Source: Burkholderiales bacterium
GTDB taxonomy: Bacteria; Pseudomonadota; Gammaproteobacteria; Burkholderiales; UBA11063
Direction: 5' to 3'
Length of the DNA: 6,606 nucleotides
Assembly (NCBI GenBank): GCA_026461645.1
Contig: JAPJMP010000115.1
Location: 1-6,606, forward strand
The translations under genes and the position numbers were made by a program. The notes under the pieces are model-generated. The model saw only the letters and a list, made by a program, of their open reading frames with translations. It was not told where the DNA came from and did not search any database. Shown here one piece after another: positions 1 to 6,574 of the stretch (position 1 is the first letter of the stretch; each line of letters starts with the position of its first letter).

Positions 1-1
1 A

Positions 2-1225
2 AATAAAGTCATTAAAAAATATTCTACTGATTCGGAGCAATATAGAAAATTACTTGTAGATATTACGGCACAACTAGGGAAAATTAGATTTACCAATAAA
101 CAAATAGAACAATTTTGTGATATTTTACGTAATGGCCATAAAGAAATTAAGATGTTGGAGAATGAAATTTTTAGTATGGCCTGTGATGTGATAAAAATTC
201 CTGAGGATAAATTCCGTAAAGAATTTTTAGCTAATGAAACAAATTGGGCTCAAACACATGAGCCGAATAAGAAATATGCCGATTTATTTAATAAATTAAA
301 ATTTGATATTGTTGAGAAACAAGAAAAGATTAAAGCAGTTGAAGACGATCTTAAAATTAAGATTGAAGTAGTTAAACGTTTATTTAAACAACTACAAAAG
401 GCCGAACGTGAGCAGAAAAAAGCGCGTACAGAAATGGTTGAATCGAATTTAAGATTAGTAATTTCAATTGCTAAAAAATATACTAATCGTGGCTTACATT
501 TTCTGGATTTGATTCAAGAAGGTAATATTGGGTTAATTAAAGCCATTGACAAGTTTCAATATCGCAAGGGCTATAAATTTTCGACATATGCCACCTGGTG
601 GATAAGACAGGCAATTACTCGTGCCATTGCCGATCAAGGAAGAACCATAAGAATTCCTGTGCATATGATTGAAACCATTAATCGAATGAGTAAAGAGCAT
701 CGAAAATTGCTACAGGAGAAATCTGGTGAGCCTTTAGCTAAAGAATTAGCTTTAAAGATGGAAATAACTGAAGAAAAAGTTAGAAAGATTTATCAAGTTG
801 CACATGATTCTATTTCTATGGATGCGCCAATTGGTGATGAAGATGATACTAGTTTTGGTGATTTTATTGAAGATAAAGCGACAGTAATTCCAGCAGATCA
901 TGGTATTGATTATAGTTTAAAGAAAACTATTCGTGAAGTTTTAGATACACTATCGCCACGTGAGGCTAAAGTATTATGTATGCGTTTTGGTATTGATACT
1001 TTGAGTGATCATACTTTAGAGGAAGTTGGACGACAATTTGATGTTACGCGAGAGAGAATCAGACAAATTGAAGCTAAAGCTATTCGTAAATTAAGGCAAC
1101 CTAATCGAGCGGATAAATTAAAAAGCTTTTTAGATAGTTTTAAAGGAATTGAAGGCTTAGAAGAGTTACTGCAAGATGATGATGGTGGTTACTATGAAGA
1201 TGAAAGTAGTGATGACGATTTTTAA
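2..1225 (+). CDS. rpoD: RNA polymerase primary sigma factor RpoD (sigma-70), 5' end cut by window edge
   Basis: This is the housekeeping sigma factor, which directs RNA polymerase to -10/-35 promoters. The frame stays open to the left edge, so the Met codon at 152 is internal; 407 codons are visible, against about 613 in E. coli. The visible part starts in the non-conserved region between sigma regions 1.2 and 2. Counting from the Met at 152, region 2 spans about residues 94-170 and contains [26 protein letters not shown] and the -10-melting segment [20 protein letters not shown], with the Gln and Thr that contact the -10 element. Region 3 is about 171-250. Region 4 is about 257-318, with the helix-turn-helix [20 protein letters not shown] that reads the -35 element. 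Oddity: where E. coli RpoD stops just after SFLD, this protein continues for 29 residues, 12 of them Asp or Glu. Regions 1.1 and 1.2 and the promoter lie outside the window. The identification is very secure. Confidence 0.98.
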   Translation, partial: NKVIKKYSTDSEQYRKLLVDITAQLGKIRFTNKQIEQFCDILRNGHKEIKMLENEIFSMACDVIKIPEDKFRKEFLANETNWAQTHEPNKKYADLFNKLKFDIVEKQEKIKAVEDDLKIKIEVVKRLFKQLQKAEREQKKARTEMVESNLRLVISIAKKYTNRGLHFLDLIQEGNIGLIKAIDKFQYRKGYKFSTYATWWIRQAITRAIADQGRTIRIPVHMIETINRMSKEHRKLLQEKSGEPLAKELALKMEITEEKVRKIYQVAHDSISMDAPIGDEDDTSFGDFIEDKATVIPADHGIDYSLKKTIREVLDTLSPREAKVLCMRFGIDTLSDHTLEEVGRQFDVTRERIRQIEAKAIRKLRQPNRADKLKSFLDSFKGIEGLEELLQDDDGGYYEDESSDDDF

Positions 1226-1253
1226 TCAAGTGTTACTGTTATATTAAATTAGT

Positions 1254-1282
1254 AAAGCAAGGATTAGTTCCTTGCTTTTTTT
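1254..1282 (+). terminator. Rho-independent terminator after rpoD, possibly shared with leuB
   Basis: A perfect 10-bp inverted repeat, AAAGCAAGGA (1254-1263) and TCCTTGCTTT (1269-1278), encloses the 5-nt loop TTAGT and runs into a tract of seven T residues (1276-1282). It begins 28 nt after the rpoD stop codon and lies in the 77-bp gap between the convergent rpoD and leuB genes. The T tract favours termination of rpoD transcripts. On the minus strand the stem is followed by an interrupted tract (ACTAATTT), so it may also stop the leuB transcript less efficiently. No other feature is visible in this gap. Confidence 0.9.
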
Positions 1283-1302
1283 ATAATTTAAACCACATTT
1301 AC

Positions 1303-2400
1303 TTATAAATTAGCAATTACTTGAGCCGTAAATTCTTTAGTCCCAACCACAGTACAATTTGAATTAGCGGTAACTAAATCAGCTGTTCTAAAACCGCTAA
1401 TTAATGTTTTTTTAATTGCTTGATTAATTAATTGAGCCTCAGTTGGTAAATTAAAAGAGTGGTCTAACATTAGCGCTGCTGATAGTATTTGCGCGATAGG
1501 ATTAGCTATATTTTTTCCTGCTATATCTGGAGCTGAACCACCTGCGGGTTCATAAAGAGCAAAACCGTCTGCATTAAAACTAGCGGATGGCATCATGCCT
1601 AATGATCCAGATAATATAGATAATTCGTCTGATAAAATATCACCAAATAAATTAGCCGTAAGAATTACATCAAACTGTCCAGGATTAGCAATTAATTGCA
1701 TTGCGCAATTATCTACTAACATATGTTGTAGTTGAACATCTGGATATTGTTGTGCTATCTCCTGCACAATTAAGCGCCATAATTTAGAAGTGGCTAAAAC
1801 ATTAGCCTTATCTACTGAAACTAATTTTTTCTTGCGTAAGCGCGCTGTTTTAAAAGCAAAATGGCTAATGCTAGCAATTTGTGCTTCTGTGTAAGTAGCA
1901 ACATCAGAGGCTACTTTAGGGGAGGATGACAGTTCTAAAACATGCTTGCCAAAATAAATATCACCAAGTAATTCGCGAAAAATAATGATATCCAGGCCTT
2001 GATTAACTAAGTGGTTTTTAAGCGGCGATAGTTCAGCCAATTCAGCAAAAATATTAGCCTTACGTAGATTAATATTAAAGTTAAACGCTTGGCGTAAGGC
2101 TAAAAGTGAGTTAGCTTCACAATTATTCCACTTTGGTAGTAAATAATCCTTAACTGGACCACCTACTGAACCAAATAAAATTGCTTCATTTTGCGCGCAA
2201 ATAGAACGTGTTTGCTCCGGAAAATGATTATTATATTTATCATAAGCAGCACCGCCAATTAGTCCATAGCTATAATTAAATTTAACCTGTGCTTTGCACG
2301 CAACAGCATTTAACACCTCAATTGCTGCTTGCATAACTTCAGGACCAATACCGTCTCCAGGAAGAACGGCAATATTTTTAATTGATAAACTGGTGTTCAT
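1303..2400 (-). CDS. leuB: 3-isopropylmalate dehydrogenase LeuB
   Basis: LeuB catalyses the third step specific to leucine synthesis: NAD-dependent oxidation and decarboxylation of 3-isopropylmalate to 2-oxoisocaproate, in the cytoplasm, usually as a homodimer. The 365-residue length matches the family (E. coli 363). Visible hallmarks in order are the N-terminal IAVLPGDGIGPEVM, the substrate-binding arginines in LLALRQAF and NINLRKA, the FRELLGDIYFG loop with the catalytic Tyr, the catalytic Lys in SVDKANVL, the metal-binding aspartates in VDN and NLFGDILSDE, and the NAD-binding YEPAGGSAPDIAGKNIANPIA. The loop usually reads GGIYFG; here the second Gly is Asp. Two starts are possible: ATG at 2400 (10 nt after an AAGGAA) or GTG at 2406 (4 nt after it, adding two residues, 367 aa). 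I chose the ATG because the resulting N-terminus is closer to the family. The gene start overlaps the end of leuD by 23 nt, implying translational coupling. It is the last gene of the minus-strand operon. Confidence 0.97.
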   Translation of the reverse strand: MNTSLSIKNIAVLPGDGIGPEVMQAAIEVLNAVACKAQVKFNYSYGLIGGAAYDKYNNHFPEQTRSICAQNEAILFGSVGGPVKDYLLPKWNNCEANSLLALRQAFNFNINLRKANIFAELAELSPLKNHLVNQGLDIIIFRELLGDIYFGKHVLELSSSPKVASDVATYTEAQIASISHFAFKTARLRKKKLVSVDKANVLATSKLWRLIVQEIAQQYPDVQLQHMLVDNCAMQLIANPGQFDVILTANLFGDILSDELSILSGSLGMMPSASFNADGFALYEPAGGSAPDIAGKNIANPIAQILSAALMLDHSFNLPTEAQLINQAIKKTLISGFRTADLVTANSNCTVVGTKEFTAQVIANL

Positions 2401-2950
2401 AAGCACTAATTTCCTTGGTATGAGTTAATAAATAATTTAAATCATCTAAACCTTGTAGCAAACAGTAGCGTCTAAATTGATCATAGTTAAAGTGCTGTAT
2501 TAGGCCACAATATTCAACTGTTTGTTGCTCTAAATCAACCACCATTTCATTTTGTGAATTAGCTATGGCAGAACTCAACCAAGAGTCAATCACATCTGAA
2601 GAGAGTTTTATAATTAGTAAACCATTTTTAGTCGCATTATTATAAAAAATATCAGAATAAGAACTGCAAATTACAACTTTGATGCCGTACTGAATTAAAC
2701 TCCATACTGCGTGTTCACGTGAAGAACCACAGCCAAAATTAGCACGTGAAATTAAAATTTCTCCACTAACGTAATTAGGATTATTAAGAATAAAATCTGG
2801 ATATAATTGCTTTAAATTAGAAAATAAAAATTCACCATAGCCTTCTTTATTCACCTTTTTTAAATGCTGTGCTGGAATAATCATATCAGTATCAACATTG
2901 TTAAGATCTAATGGAATTGGTTTGCTTTTTAGTTTAATAAATTGCTGCAT
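2378..2950 (-). CDS. leuD: 3-isopropylmalate dehydratase small subunit LeuD
   Basis: LeuD is the small (swivel-domain) subunit of isopropylmalate isomerase. With the Fe-S cluster-bearing large subunit LeuC it converts 2-isopropylmalate to 3-isopropylmalate, the step before LeuB. The 190 residues are close to the usual length of about 200. Family motifs are NVDTDMIIP (residues 18-26) and NFGCGSSREHA (71-81), the signature loop that completes the active site, followed by KVVICSSYSDIFYNN; the C-terminal region contains FRRYCLLQGLDD. The ATG at 2950 has a good ribosome binding site, AAGGA, 7 nt upstream, and that site overlaps the hda stop codon, so the two genes are tightly coupled. LeuC, the obligate partner, is not in the window: in the usual leuABCD order it lies directly upstream, but here that place is taken by hda. 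LeuC must be encoded elsewhere if the pathway works. No catalytic residue is visibly missing. Confidence 0.97.
   Translation of the reverse strand: MQQFIKLKSKPIPLDLNNVDTDMIIPAQHLKKVNKEGYGEFLFSNLKQLYPDFILNNPNYVSGEILISRANFGCGSSREHAVWSLIQYGIKVVICSSYSDIFYNNATKNGLLIIKLSSDVIDSWLSSAIANSQNEMVVDLEQQTVEYCGLIQHFNYDQFRRYCLLQGLDDLNYLLTHTKEISAYEHQFIN
2411..2416 (-). promoter_or_regulatory. Ribosome binding site of leuB inside the leuD coding end
   Basis: AAGGAA on the minus strand lies within the last codons of leuD. It is 4 nt from a GTG codon (2406) and 10 nt from an ATG codon (2400), in the same frame. This spacing is why the exact leuB start stays ambiguous by two codons. Confidence 0.6.
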
Positions 2951-2957
2951 AACTGAA

Positions 2958-2962
2958 TCCTT
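2958..2962 (-). promoter_or_regulatory. Ribosome binding site of leuD overlapping the hda stop codon
   Basis: On the minus strand AAGGA lies 7 nt before the leuD ATG at 2950, and its first two bases are part of the hda TAA stop (2961-2963). This is the best-spaced Shine-Dalgarno sequence in the minus-strand gene cluster. The overlap suggests that ribosomes finishing hda help to load leuD. Confidence 0.7.
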
Positions 2963-3617
2963 ATATAGACAAAATTTCTTTAATTAATGGAATGGTAATA
3001 TTTCTATTTTGTGTAACGGCAATATCTGCGATCTTGCGCGTTGCTTGAATTAATAAACCAATGTTGCGTGTGTAGTGATTAATTAAATAATTGCATTCAT
3101 TAGATCCCATTGTAATACTTTCTTTACTCAGAAAAAAAATTAATGCATTTTTTAATTCTTCATCATTGGGCGCTTTTAGAGTTAAATTAATTCCTGATAG
3201 AAATCTAGTTCTAAATTCATCGCGCAAATGTGGAATTTTTTCAAGAGCACAACTACTACTAGTTAAAACTTGATTATTCAATTTTTGTAGTTTGAGTGCA
3301 TTAAATAAGTTAAACAATTGAATTTGTTGTAAATCATTTAAATTATCAATATCATCAATGGCAATATGTGTATATTTAGTGATTAAATCATCGCTAGAAA
3401 CATTAATATCTGTGTCAGTTAAATATATAGCTGTTTGTCCAATTTGGCTACACCAAGCTTTTAGTAAATGTGTTTTGCCACTATATTTAGTACCAATAAT
3501 ATTAATAAATTGCTGTGAGTATGAAGTTAATAGATTAACAATATGTTGATTATTAATCGGCATAAAATTTTCAAAACTTGGTTTGGTTTCAAATAAAGCT
3601 AATATTTGCGTTTGCAT
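2961..3617 (-). CDS. hda: DnaA-related regulatory protein Hda
   Basis: Hda is a small AAA+ protein related to domain III of DnaA. Bound to the DNA-loaded sliding clamp, it stimulates ATP hydrolysis by DnaA and so prevents re-initiation of replication (regulatory inactivation of DnaA). At 218 residues it is close to E. coli Hda (about 233). There is a full Walker A, GTKYSGKT (residues 42-49), with the canonical Lys; from memory E. coli Hda has Arg at that point. Walker B is HIAIDD (84-89), followed by IDNLNDLQQIQLFNLFN. The putative arginine finger is in DEFRTRF (133-139), a sensor II-like segment is at about 184-195, and the C-terminus LTIP/IKEIL style seen in Hda appears as ITIPLIKEIL. The N-terminal QILALF (4-9) loosely resembles the clamp-binding motif QLxLxL but is imperfect. 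The start ATG is only 3 nt after the perM stop and has no clear Shine-Dalgarno sequence, so translation probably depends on coupling to perM. Confidence 0.93.
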   Translation of the reverse strand: MQTQILALFETKPSFENFMPINNQHIVNLLTSYSQQFINIIGTKYSGKTHLLKAWCSQIGQTAIYLTDTDINVSSDDLITKYTHIAIDDIDNLNDLQQIQLFNLFNALKLQKLNNQVLTSSSCALEKIPHLRDEFRTRFLSGINLTLKAPNDEELKNALIFFLSKESITMGSNECNYLINHYTRNIGLLIQATRKIADIAVTQNRNITIPLIKEILSI

Positions 3618-3620
3618 TAA

Positions 3621-4685
3621 TTAAATTTCATTGTAATATTTAGTGTTCATATAATATAATTTTGCATGTTTGAGTAAAACCACAGCAATGGTTGATAATG
3701 GTAAGGCCAGCAATACACCAACTAAACCAAACAATTGACCAAAAATCATTAAAGCCAAAATAATCATGATCGGATTAAGACCAATTCTACCACCGACTAA
3801 ATAAGGGGTAACTAAACCACCTTCAAGCAAGTGTCCAACTGCATAAGCGATTAAAATAAATACTAATTGGTACATTCCATGAAAACTTGAAAAGGTAACA
3901 ATTAATGAAATTGCTAAGCCACACAGTATCCCAATATAGGGAATAAAAACTAAAAGTCCAGTTATAGCGCCAATAATAAAGCCAGAAGGCAAACCAATAA
4001 AATGAAGGGCTAAAGAATAATAAAGAGCCATAATTACCATTACGCTGATTTGTCCTCTAAGGTAGGCTGATAGCATTAAATCGATATCACTAAAAATATT
4101 ATGTACATATTGAATATAACTTTTAGGGGTTAAGCTATCAAAAAAATTGATAAATGAATGCCAGTTTATAATCGAATAAAACAAAATGAAAGGAATTAAA
4201 ATTATATACGCCAGTAATTCAAGAATAATAAAACTATTGTGAGCTAATGGTGAAAAAATATTATAATGATTATAGGTGTTAGTTAAATTAACTAGCAGCA
4301 AGTTTTTAAGATTGATAAAATCTATGTTAAAATTTGTACCGTAGGTTGAATTAATTGGTGTTAAAAGTTTAAGATTCATTGTGTTTATCATTGCAGGTAT
4401 GGCTGAAACAATAGTTTTTAACTGAATAAATAGTGCTGGAATTACTATTAGTGGAATGCATAAAAAGATTAAAAATACAATTAAGGACAAAACTAAACTA
4501 ATGATTATTCGCGAAATTTTAAAGCGCGAATTTAATTTTTCAACTAATGGATTAAAAATATAAGTTAGAATTAGAGCGACAATAAATGGAATTAATACTT
4601 TGCCTAAAACATCAATGAGCATATAGATTACAAATATTATCAATACGAGGCTAACTAAGGGTTTAAAATTAAAATGATTTTTCAT
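3621..4685 (-). CDS. perM: PerM / AI-2E transporter family membrane permease
   Basis: This is a polytopic inner-membrane protein of the AI-2E transporter (UPF0118/PerM) family. Family members have been linked to AI-2 export or Na+(Li+)/H+ exchange, but the substrate of the PerM branch is not settled. The 354 residues match E. coli PerM (about 353). Hydrophobic segments appear at roughly residues 10-46 (two helices), 59-88, 152-174, 212-233, 235-268 and 272-335. A polar loop at about 90-150, expected outside the cytoplasm, separates the N-terminal helices from the rest. Family signatures are the AYLRGQ segment (207-212), FIPYIG (247-252) and the C-terminal EGGLVTPYLVGGRIGLNP (288-305) followed by a Gly-rich helix with GLVGVLLALPL. 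The start ATG lacks an obvious Shine-Dalgarno sequence. It is the first gene of the minus-strand cluster and is divergent from purM; hda follows after 3 nt. Confidence 0.9.
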   Translation of the reverse strand: MKNHFNFKPLVSLVLIIFVIYMLIDVLGKVLIPFIVALILTYIFNPLVEKLNSRFKISRIIISLVLSLIVFLIFLCIPLIVIPALFIQLKTIVSAIPAMINTMNLKLLTPINSTYGTNFNIDFINLKNLLLVNLTNTYNHYNIFSPLAHNSFIILELLAYIILIPFILFYSIINWHSFINFFDSLTPKSYIQYVHNIFSDIDLMLSAYLRGQISVMVIMALYYSLALHFIGLPSGFIIGAITGLLVFIPYIGILCGLAISLIVTFSSFHGMYQLVFILIAYAVGHLLEGGLVTPYLVGGRIGLNPIMIILALMIFGQLFGLVGVLLALPLSTIAVVLLKHAKLYYMNTKYYNEI

Positions 4686-4704
4686 GGTTTAAATACTTAA
4701 ATGT

Positions 4705-4724
4705 TAATTATACATAATTATACT
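4705..4724. promoter_or_regulatory. Divergent perM/purM promoter region with a 9-bp direct repeat
   Basis: The 56-bp gap between the start codons of perM and purM must hold the start signals for both genes. TAATTATAC occurs twice, at 4705-4713 and 4715-4723, a period of 10 bp. On the minus strand each copy contains a perfect TATAAT (4707-4712 and 4717-4722), both candidate -10 elements for perM. On the plus strand TATACT (4719-4724) and TATACA (4709-4714) are candidate -10 elements for purM. No convincing -35 is visible for any of them (CTTAAA at 4696-4701 is the best plus-strand candidate). No PurR-like palindrome is seen. In DNA this AT-rich, -10-like hexamers also arise by chance, so the assignment is tentative. 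Confidence 0.45.
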
Positions 4725-4730
4725 ATTTTT

Positions 4731-4734
4731 GAGG
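4731..4734 (+). promoter_or_regulatory. Ribosome binding site of purM
   Basis: GAGG lies 7 nt before the purM ATG at 4742, an ideal spacing. It supports this start over any internal Met. If TATACT at 4719-4724 is the -10 element, the transcript would start at about this point and the leader would be very short. Confidence 0.65.
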
Positions 4735-4741
4735 TAATGAG

Positions 4742-5770
4742 ATGAATACTTCTTTTACATATAAAGATTCAGGGGTTGATATTGAGGCTGGAGATAACTT
4801 GGTCGAGAAAATCAAACCATTTGCCAAAAAAACAATCAGGCCTGAAGTGCTAGCTGGTATTGGTGGCTTTGGAGCTATGTTTGAAATAGGCTCTAAATAT
4901 AAAAATCCGGTTTTAGTTTCAGGTACCGATGGAGTTGGTACTAAATTAAAATTGGCTTTTCAATTAAATAAGCACGATACTATAGGAATAGATTTGGTAG
5001 CAATGTCGGTAAATGATATTTTAGTCCAAGGGGCAGAACCATTATTTTTTTTAGATTATTTTGCTTGCGGTAAGTTAGATGTAGATACTGCAGCTAGTGT
5101 AATTCAGGGTATTGCTAAAGGGTGTGAGGAATCAGGCTGTAGTTTGGTTGGGGGAGAAACTGCTGAAATGCCTGGTATGTATGTTGCTGGTGAATATGAT
5201 TTAGCTGGCTTTGCTGTTGGCGTGGTCGAACGTAATAAAATTATTGATGGTAATAATATTATGCCCGGAGATGTTATTCTTGGTTTAGAAAGTAGTGGAT
5301 TTCACTCAAATGGGTATTCTTTAGTTAGAAAAGTTATTAGCCAAACTAATTTAGATTTAAATTCTGAATATGCACCTAATCAATCATGGGGAGAGGCAAT
5401 TCTTGCTCCAACCAAATTATATGTAAAACCAATATTAGAGTTGCTGCAACAGGTACAAATTAATGGAATGAGTCATATTACCGGAGGCGGTATTACTGGA
5501 AATTTACCACGAGTATTTCCATCCCATTTGGCTCCGCAAATTTCCTTAGCGGCTTTGCCTAAAGTGAAATTATTTACGTGGCTGCAACAAATGGCAAATT
5601 TGACTTCACAACAAATGTTAGAAACTTTTAATTGTGGTATTGGTTATACGGTGATTATTCCTAAATCAGCTGTGGCAACAGCTGAGGCCTTATTTACTAA
5701 ATTTAAGATTAAAACCTACAAAATAGGTGAGGTAATTTATAAAAACAAACTAGATATTGAATATATTTAA
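4742..5770 (+). CDS. purM: Phosphoribosylformylglycinamidine cyclo-ligase (AIR synthetase) PurM
   Basis: PurM closes the imidazole ring in de novo purine synthesis: FGAM plus ATP gives aminoimidazole ribonucleotide, ADP and phosphate, in the cytoplasm. The 342 residues match the family (E. coli 345). Motifs in order are the N-terminal [12 protein letters not shown], the ATP-binding loop [10 protein letters not shown] (60-69), [19 protein letters not shown] (88-106), [11 protein letters not shown] (137-147), [15 protein letters not shown] (184-198), [13 protein letters not shown] (245-257) and FNCGIGY (296-302). No key residue appears to be lost. The start has a well-placed GAGG. In many gammaproteobacteria purN follows purM; here it does not, and the convergent gene orn follows. 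The two stop codons overlap within TTAA (5767-5770), so no terminator separates them. The gene is divergent from perM-hda, a known gammaproteobacterial neighbourhood. Confidence 0.98.
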   Translation: MNTSFTYKDSGVDIEAGDNLVEKIKPFAKKTIRPEVLAGIGGFGAMFEIGSKYKNPVLVSGTDGVGTKLKLAFQLNKHDTIGIDLVAMSVNDILVQGAEPLFFLDYFACGKLDVDTAASVIQGIAKGCEESGCSLVGGETAEMPGMYVAGEYDLAGFAVGVVERNKIIDGNNIMPGDVILGLESSGFHSNGYSLVRKVISQTNLDLNSEYAPNQSWGEAILAPTKLYVKPILELLQQVQINGMSHITGGGITGNLPRVFPSHLAPQISLAALPKVKLFTWLQQMANLTSQQMLETFNCGIGYTVIIPKSAVATAEALFTKFKIKTYKIGEVIYKNKLDIEYI

Positions 5771-6351
5771 ACAGTCGCATCTTGGTTAACAGTTGCGATT
5801 GGAACTAATAAATTCTCACGATAAAAAATTAACTCTTGAATTGATTCTCGAATATCAGCTAAAGCTTCATGTTTATTGCTTTTATTTAGTTTAGAGTAAA
5901 TTTGTGGATACCAGCGTCGACTAATTTCCTTAAAGGTGCTAACATCTAAGTTACGGTAATGAAAAAACTCCTCGAGTTTAGGCATATATTTGCTCATGAA
6001 TTTTCTGTCTTGATGAACCGTATTTCCACATAAAGGTGATTTACCTTTATAGCTATATTGTTTAAGTAAAATTAATAACTGTTTCTCAACGAAATCAAGG
6101 GTGTAATTGGATTGACGCACACGCTCAATTAAGCCAGACTTAGTATGCGCTGACATATTCCACTTATCCATCTTACTTAACTCACTCTCTGGTTGATTAA
6201 TCGCGTAAGATTCAGATTCAAATAAAACATTTAAATTATTATCGGTGACAATAACCGCAATTTCAATTATAACATTCTCAATTACTGACAAACCAGTCAT
6301 TTCCATGTCAAGCCAGATTAAATTATTTTCATGTTTAAAAGAGTTTGGCAT
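5767..6351 (-). CDS. orn: Oligoribonuclease Orn (DEDDh 3'-5' exoribonuclease)
   Basis: Orn degrades 2-5-nt RNA fragments, especially dinucleotides, to mononucleotides. It finishes mRNA turnover and clears the pGpG made from cyclic-di-GMP. It acts in the cytoplasm as a homodimer and is essential in several gammaproteobacteria. The DEDDh residues are all visible (numbering from ATG at 6351): D15 and E17 in [13 protein letters not shown]115 in [11 protein letters not shown]161 and D166 in [10 protein letters not shown]. Other family segments are [18 protein letters not shown] (61-78) and [13 protein letters not shown] (130-142). The protein is 194 residues, against 181 in E. coli. Most of the extra length is a C-terminal tail after FYREN ending in NQDATV. 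A TTG at 6372 would add seven residues (201 aa), but ATG at 6351 has an AGG 9 nt upstream and gives a more typical N-terminus, so I prefer it. The gene overlaps the purM stop codon tail-to-tail by 4 nt. Confidence 0.97.
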   Translation of the reverse strand: MPNSFKHENNLIWLDMEMTGLSVIENVIIEIAVIVTDNNLNVLFESESYAINQPESELSKMDKWNMSAHTKSGLIERVRQSNYTLDFVEKQLLILLKQYSYKGKSPLCGNTVHQDRKFMSKYMPKLEEFFHYRNLDVSTFKEISRRWYPQIYSKLNKSNKHEALADIRESIQELIFYRENLLVPIATVNQDATV

Positions 6352-6382
6352 GATAAGGAACCTATTTAACAAAGTTGATTAT

Positions 6383-6556
6383 TTAAATATATGCTACTAA
6401 TTGTAATATTATAGCAAATTTAGAACCATTGTCAGTTAAAATAATGTTAAATGTATGGGCCAAGTAGATGCTGGAAATTTTTTTCATTTAAGCTACCATT
6501 TTATCATTTTTAGTTAATTCTAAATATTTTGCTAATGCAGTTTGTTTATTATTTGA
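6383..6556 (-). pseudogene. Decayed transposase fragment (DDE integrase-core, IS481/IS3-like)
   Basis: One minus-strand frame reads KQTALAKYLELTKNDKMVA, then a TAA stop (6488-6490), then, directly after it, a Met codon and a further 33 residues that include HTFNIILTDNGSKF, ending at TAA (6383-6385). ILTDNGS(E/K)F is the segment around the second catalytic Asp of rve-type transposases (IS3, IS481 and relatives). The upstream part, with YLEL, a K-x-D-K turn and a short helix, matches the spacing expected before that motif. The first catalytic Asp is not seen; an Asn stands about where it would fall. More stops occur further upstream (6557-6559, 6569-6571), and similarity fades after SKFA. This is therefore an inactive relic. 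The match rests on the motif and layout only. The family is uncertain, and neither terminal repeats nor the element ends can be recognised. Confidence 0.6.
6408..6435 (-). promoter_or_regulatory. Strong sigma-70 promoter for orn with extended -10
   Basis: Read on the minus strand, CTGACA (6430-6435; five of six bases match TTGACA) is followed after a 16-bp spacer by TATAAT (6408-6413). The -10 is preceded by TGC, giving the extended -10 form TGCTATAAT. Transcription should start near 6401 and leave a leader of about 50 nt before the orn ATG at 6351. This is the best-formed promoter in the window. The same bases encode part of the transposase-like relic frame: the -35 falls in the codons for LTDN. 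Confidence 0.75.
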
Positions 6557-6574
6557 TTAATTCAAGAATCAAAT
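6551..6574. repeat. 8-bp inverted repeat near the right window edge
   Basis: ATTTGATT (6551-6558) and AATCAAAT (6567-6574) are perfect inverted copies separated by 8 nt. There is no T tract on either side, so it is not a terminator. It lies at the upstream end of the transposase-like frame and could be a leftover of the element, a weak operator, or chance in AT-rich DNA. The remaining sequence to the window end (6575-6606) shows nothing I can name. Confidence 0.3.

Noticed and set aside
152..154. Met codon at 152 as the true start of a short sigma factor
   Set aside because: The frame is open for 50 codons upstream to the window edge, and that translation continues the RpoD non-conserved region, so the gene is simply cut by the window.
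3091..3273. 60-codon plus-strand open frame inside hda
   Set aside because: It lies wholly antisense to the well-supported hda gene, has no ribosome binding site, and its translation shows no recognisable motif.
3358..3549. 63-codon plus-strand open frame inside hda
   Set aside because: It is antisense to the Hda Walker A/B region. Its hydrophobic composition is a by-product of the opposite-strand codons, and no start signal is visible.
5773..5800. Possible hairpin AGTCGCA/TGCGATT at the purM-orn junction as a terminator
   Set aside because: The stem is only 7 bp with one G-T pair and a 14-nt loop, and no T tract follows in either direction; it also lies within orn codons.
6352..6372. TTG at 6372 as the orn start (201-residue protein)
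   Set aside because: The extra seven residues are not family-like and no ribosome binding site precedes the TTG; ATG at 6351 gives an N-terminus close to known Orn proteins.
6451..6513. 20-codon plus-strand frame starting ATGTATGGGCC
   Set aside because: It is very short, has no Shine-Dalgarno sequence, and is antisense to the transposase-like frame that explains the same bases better.
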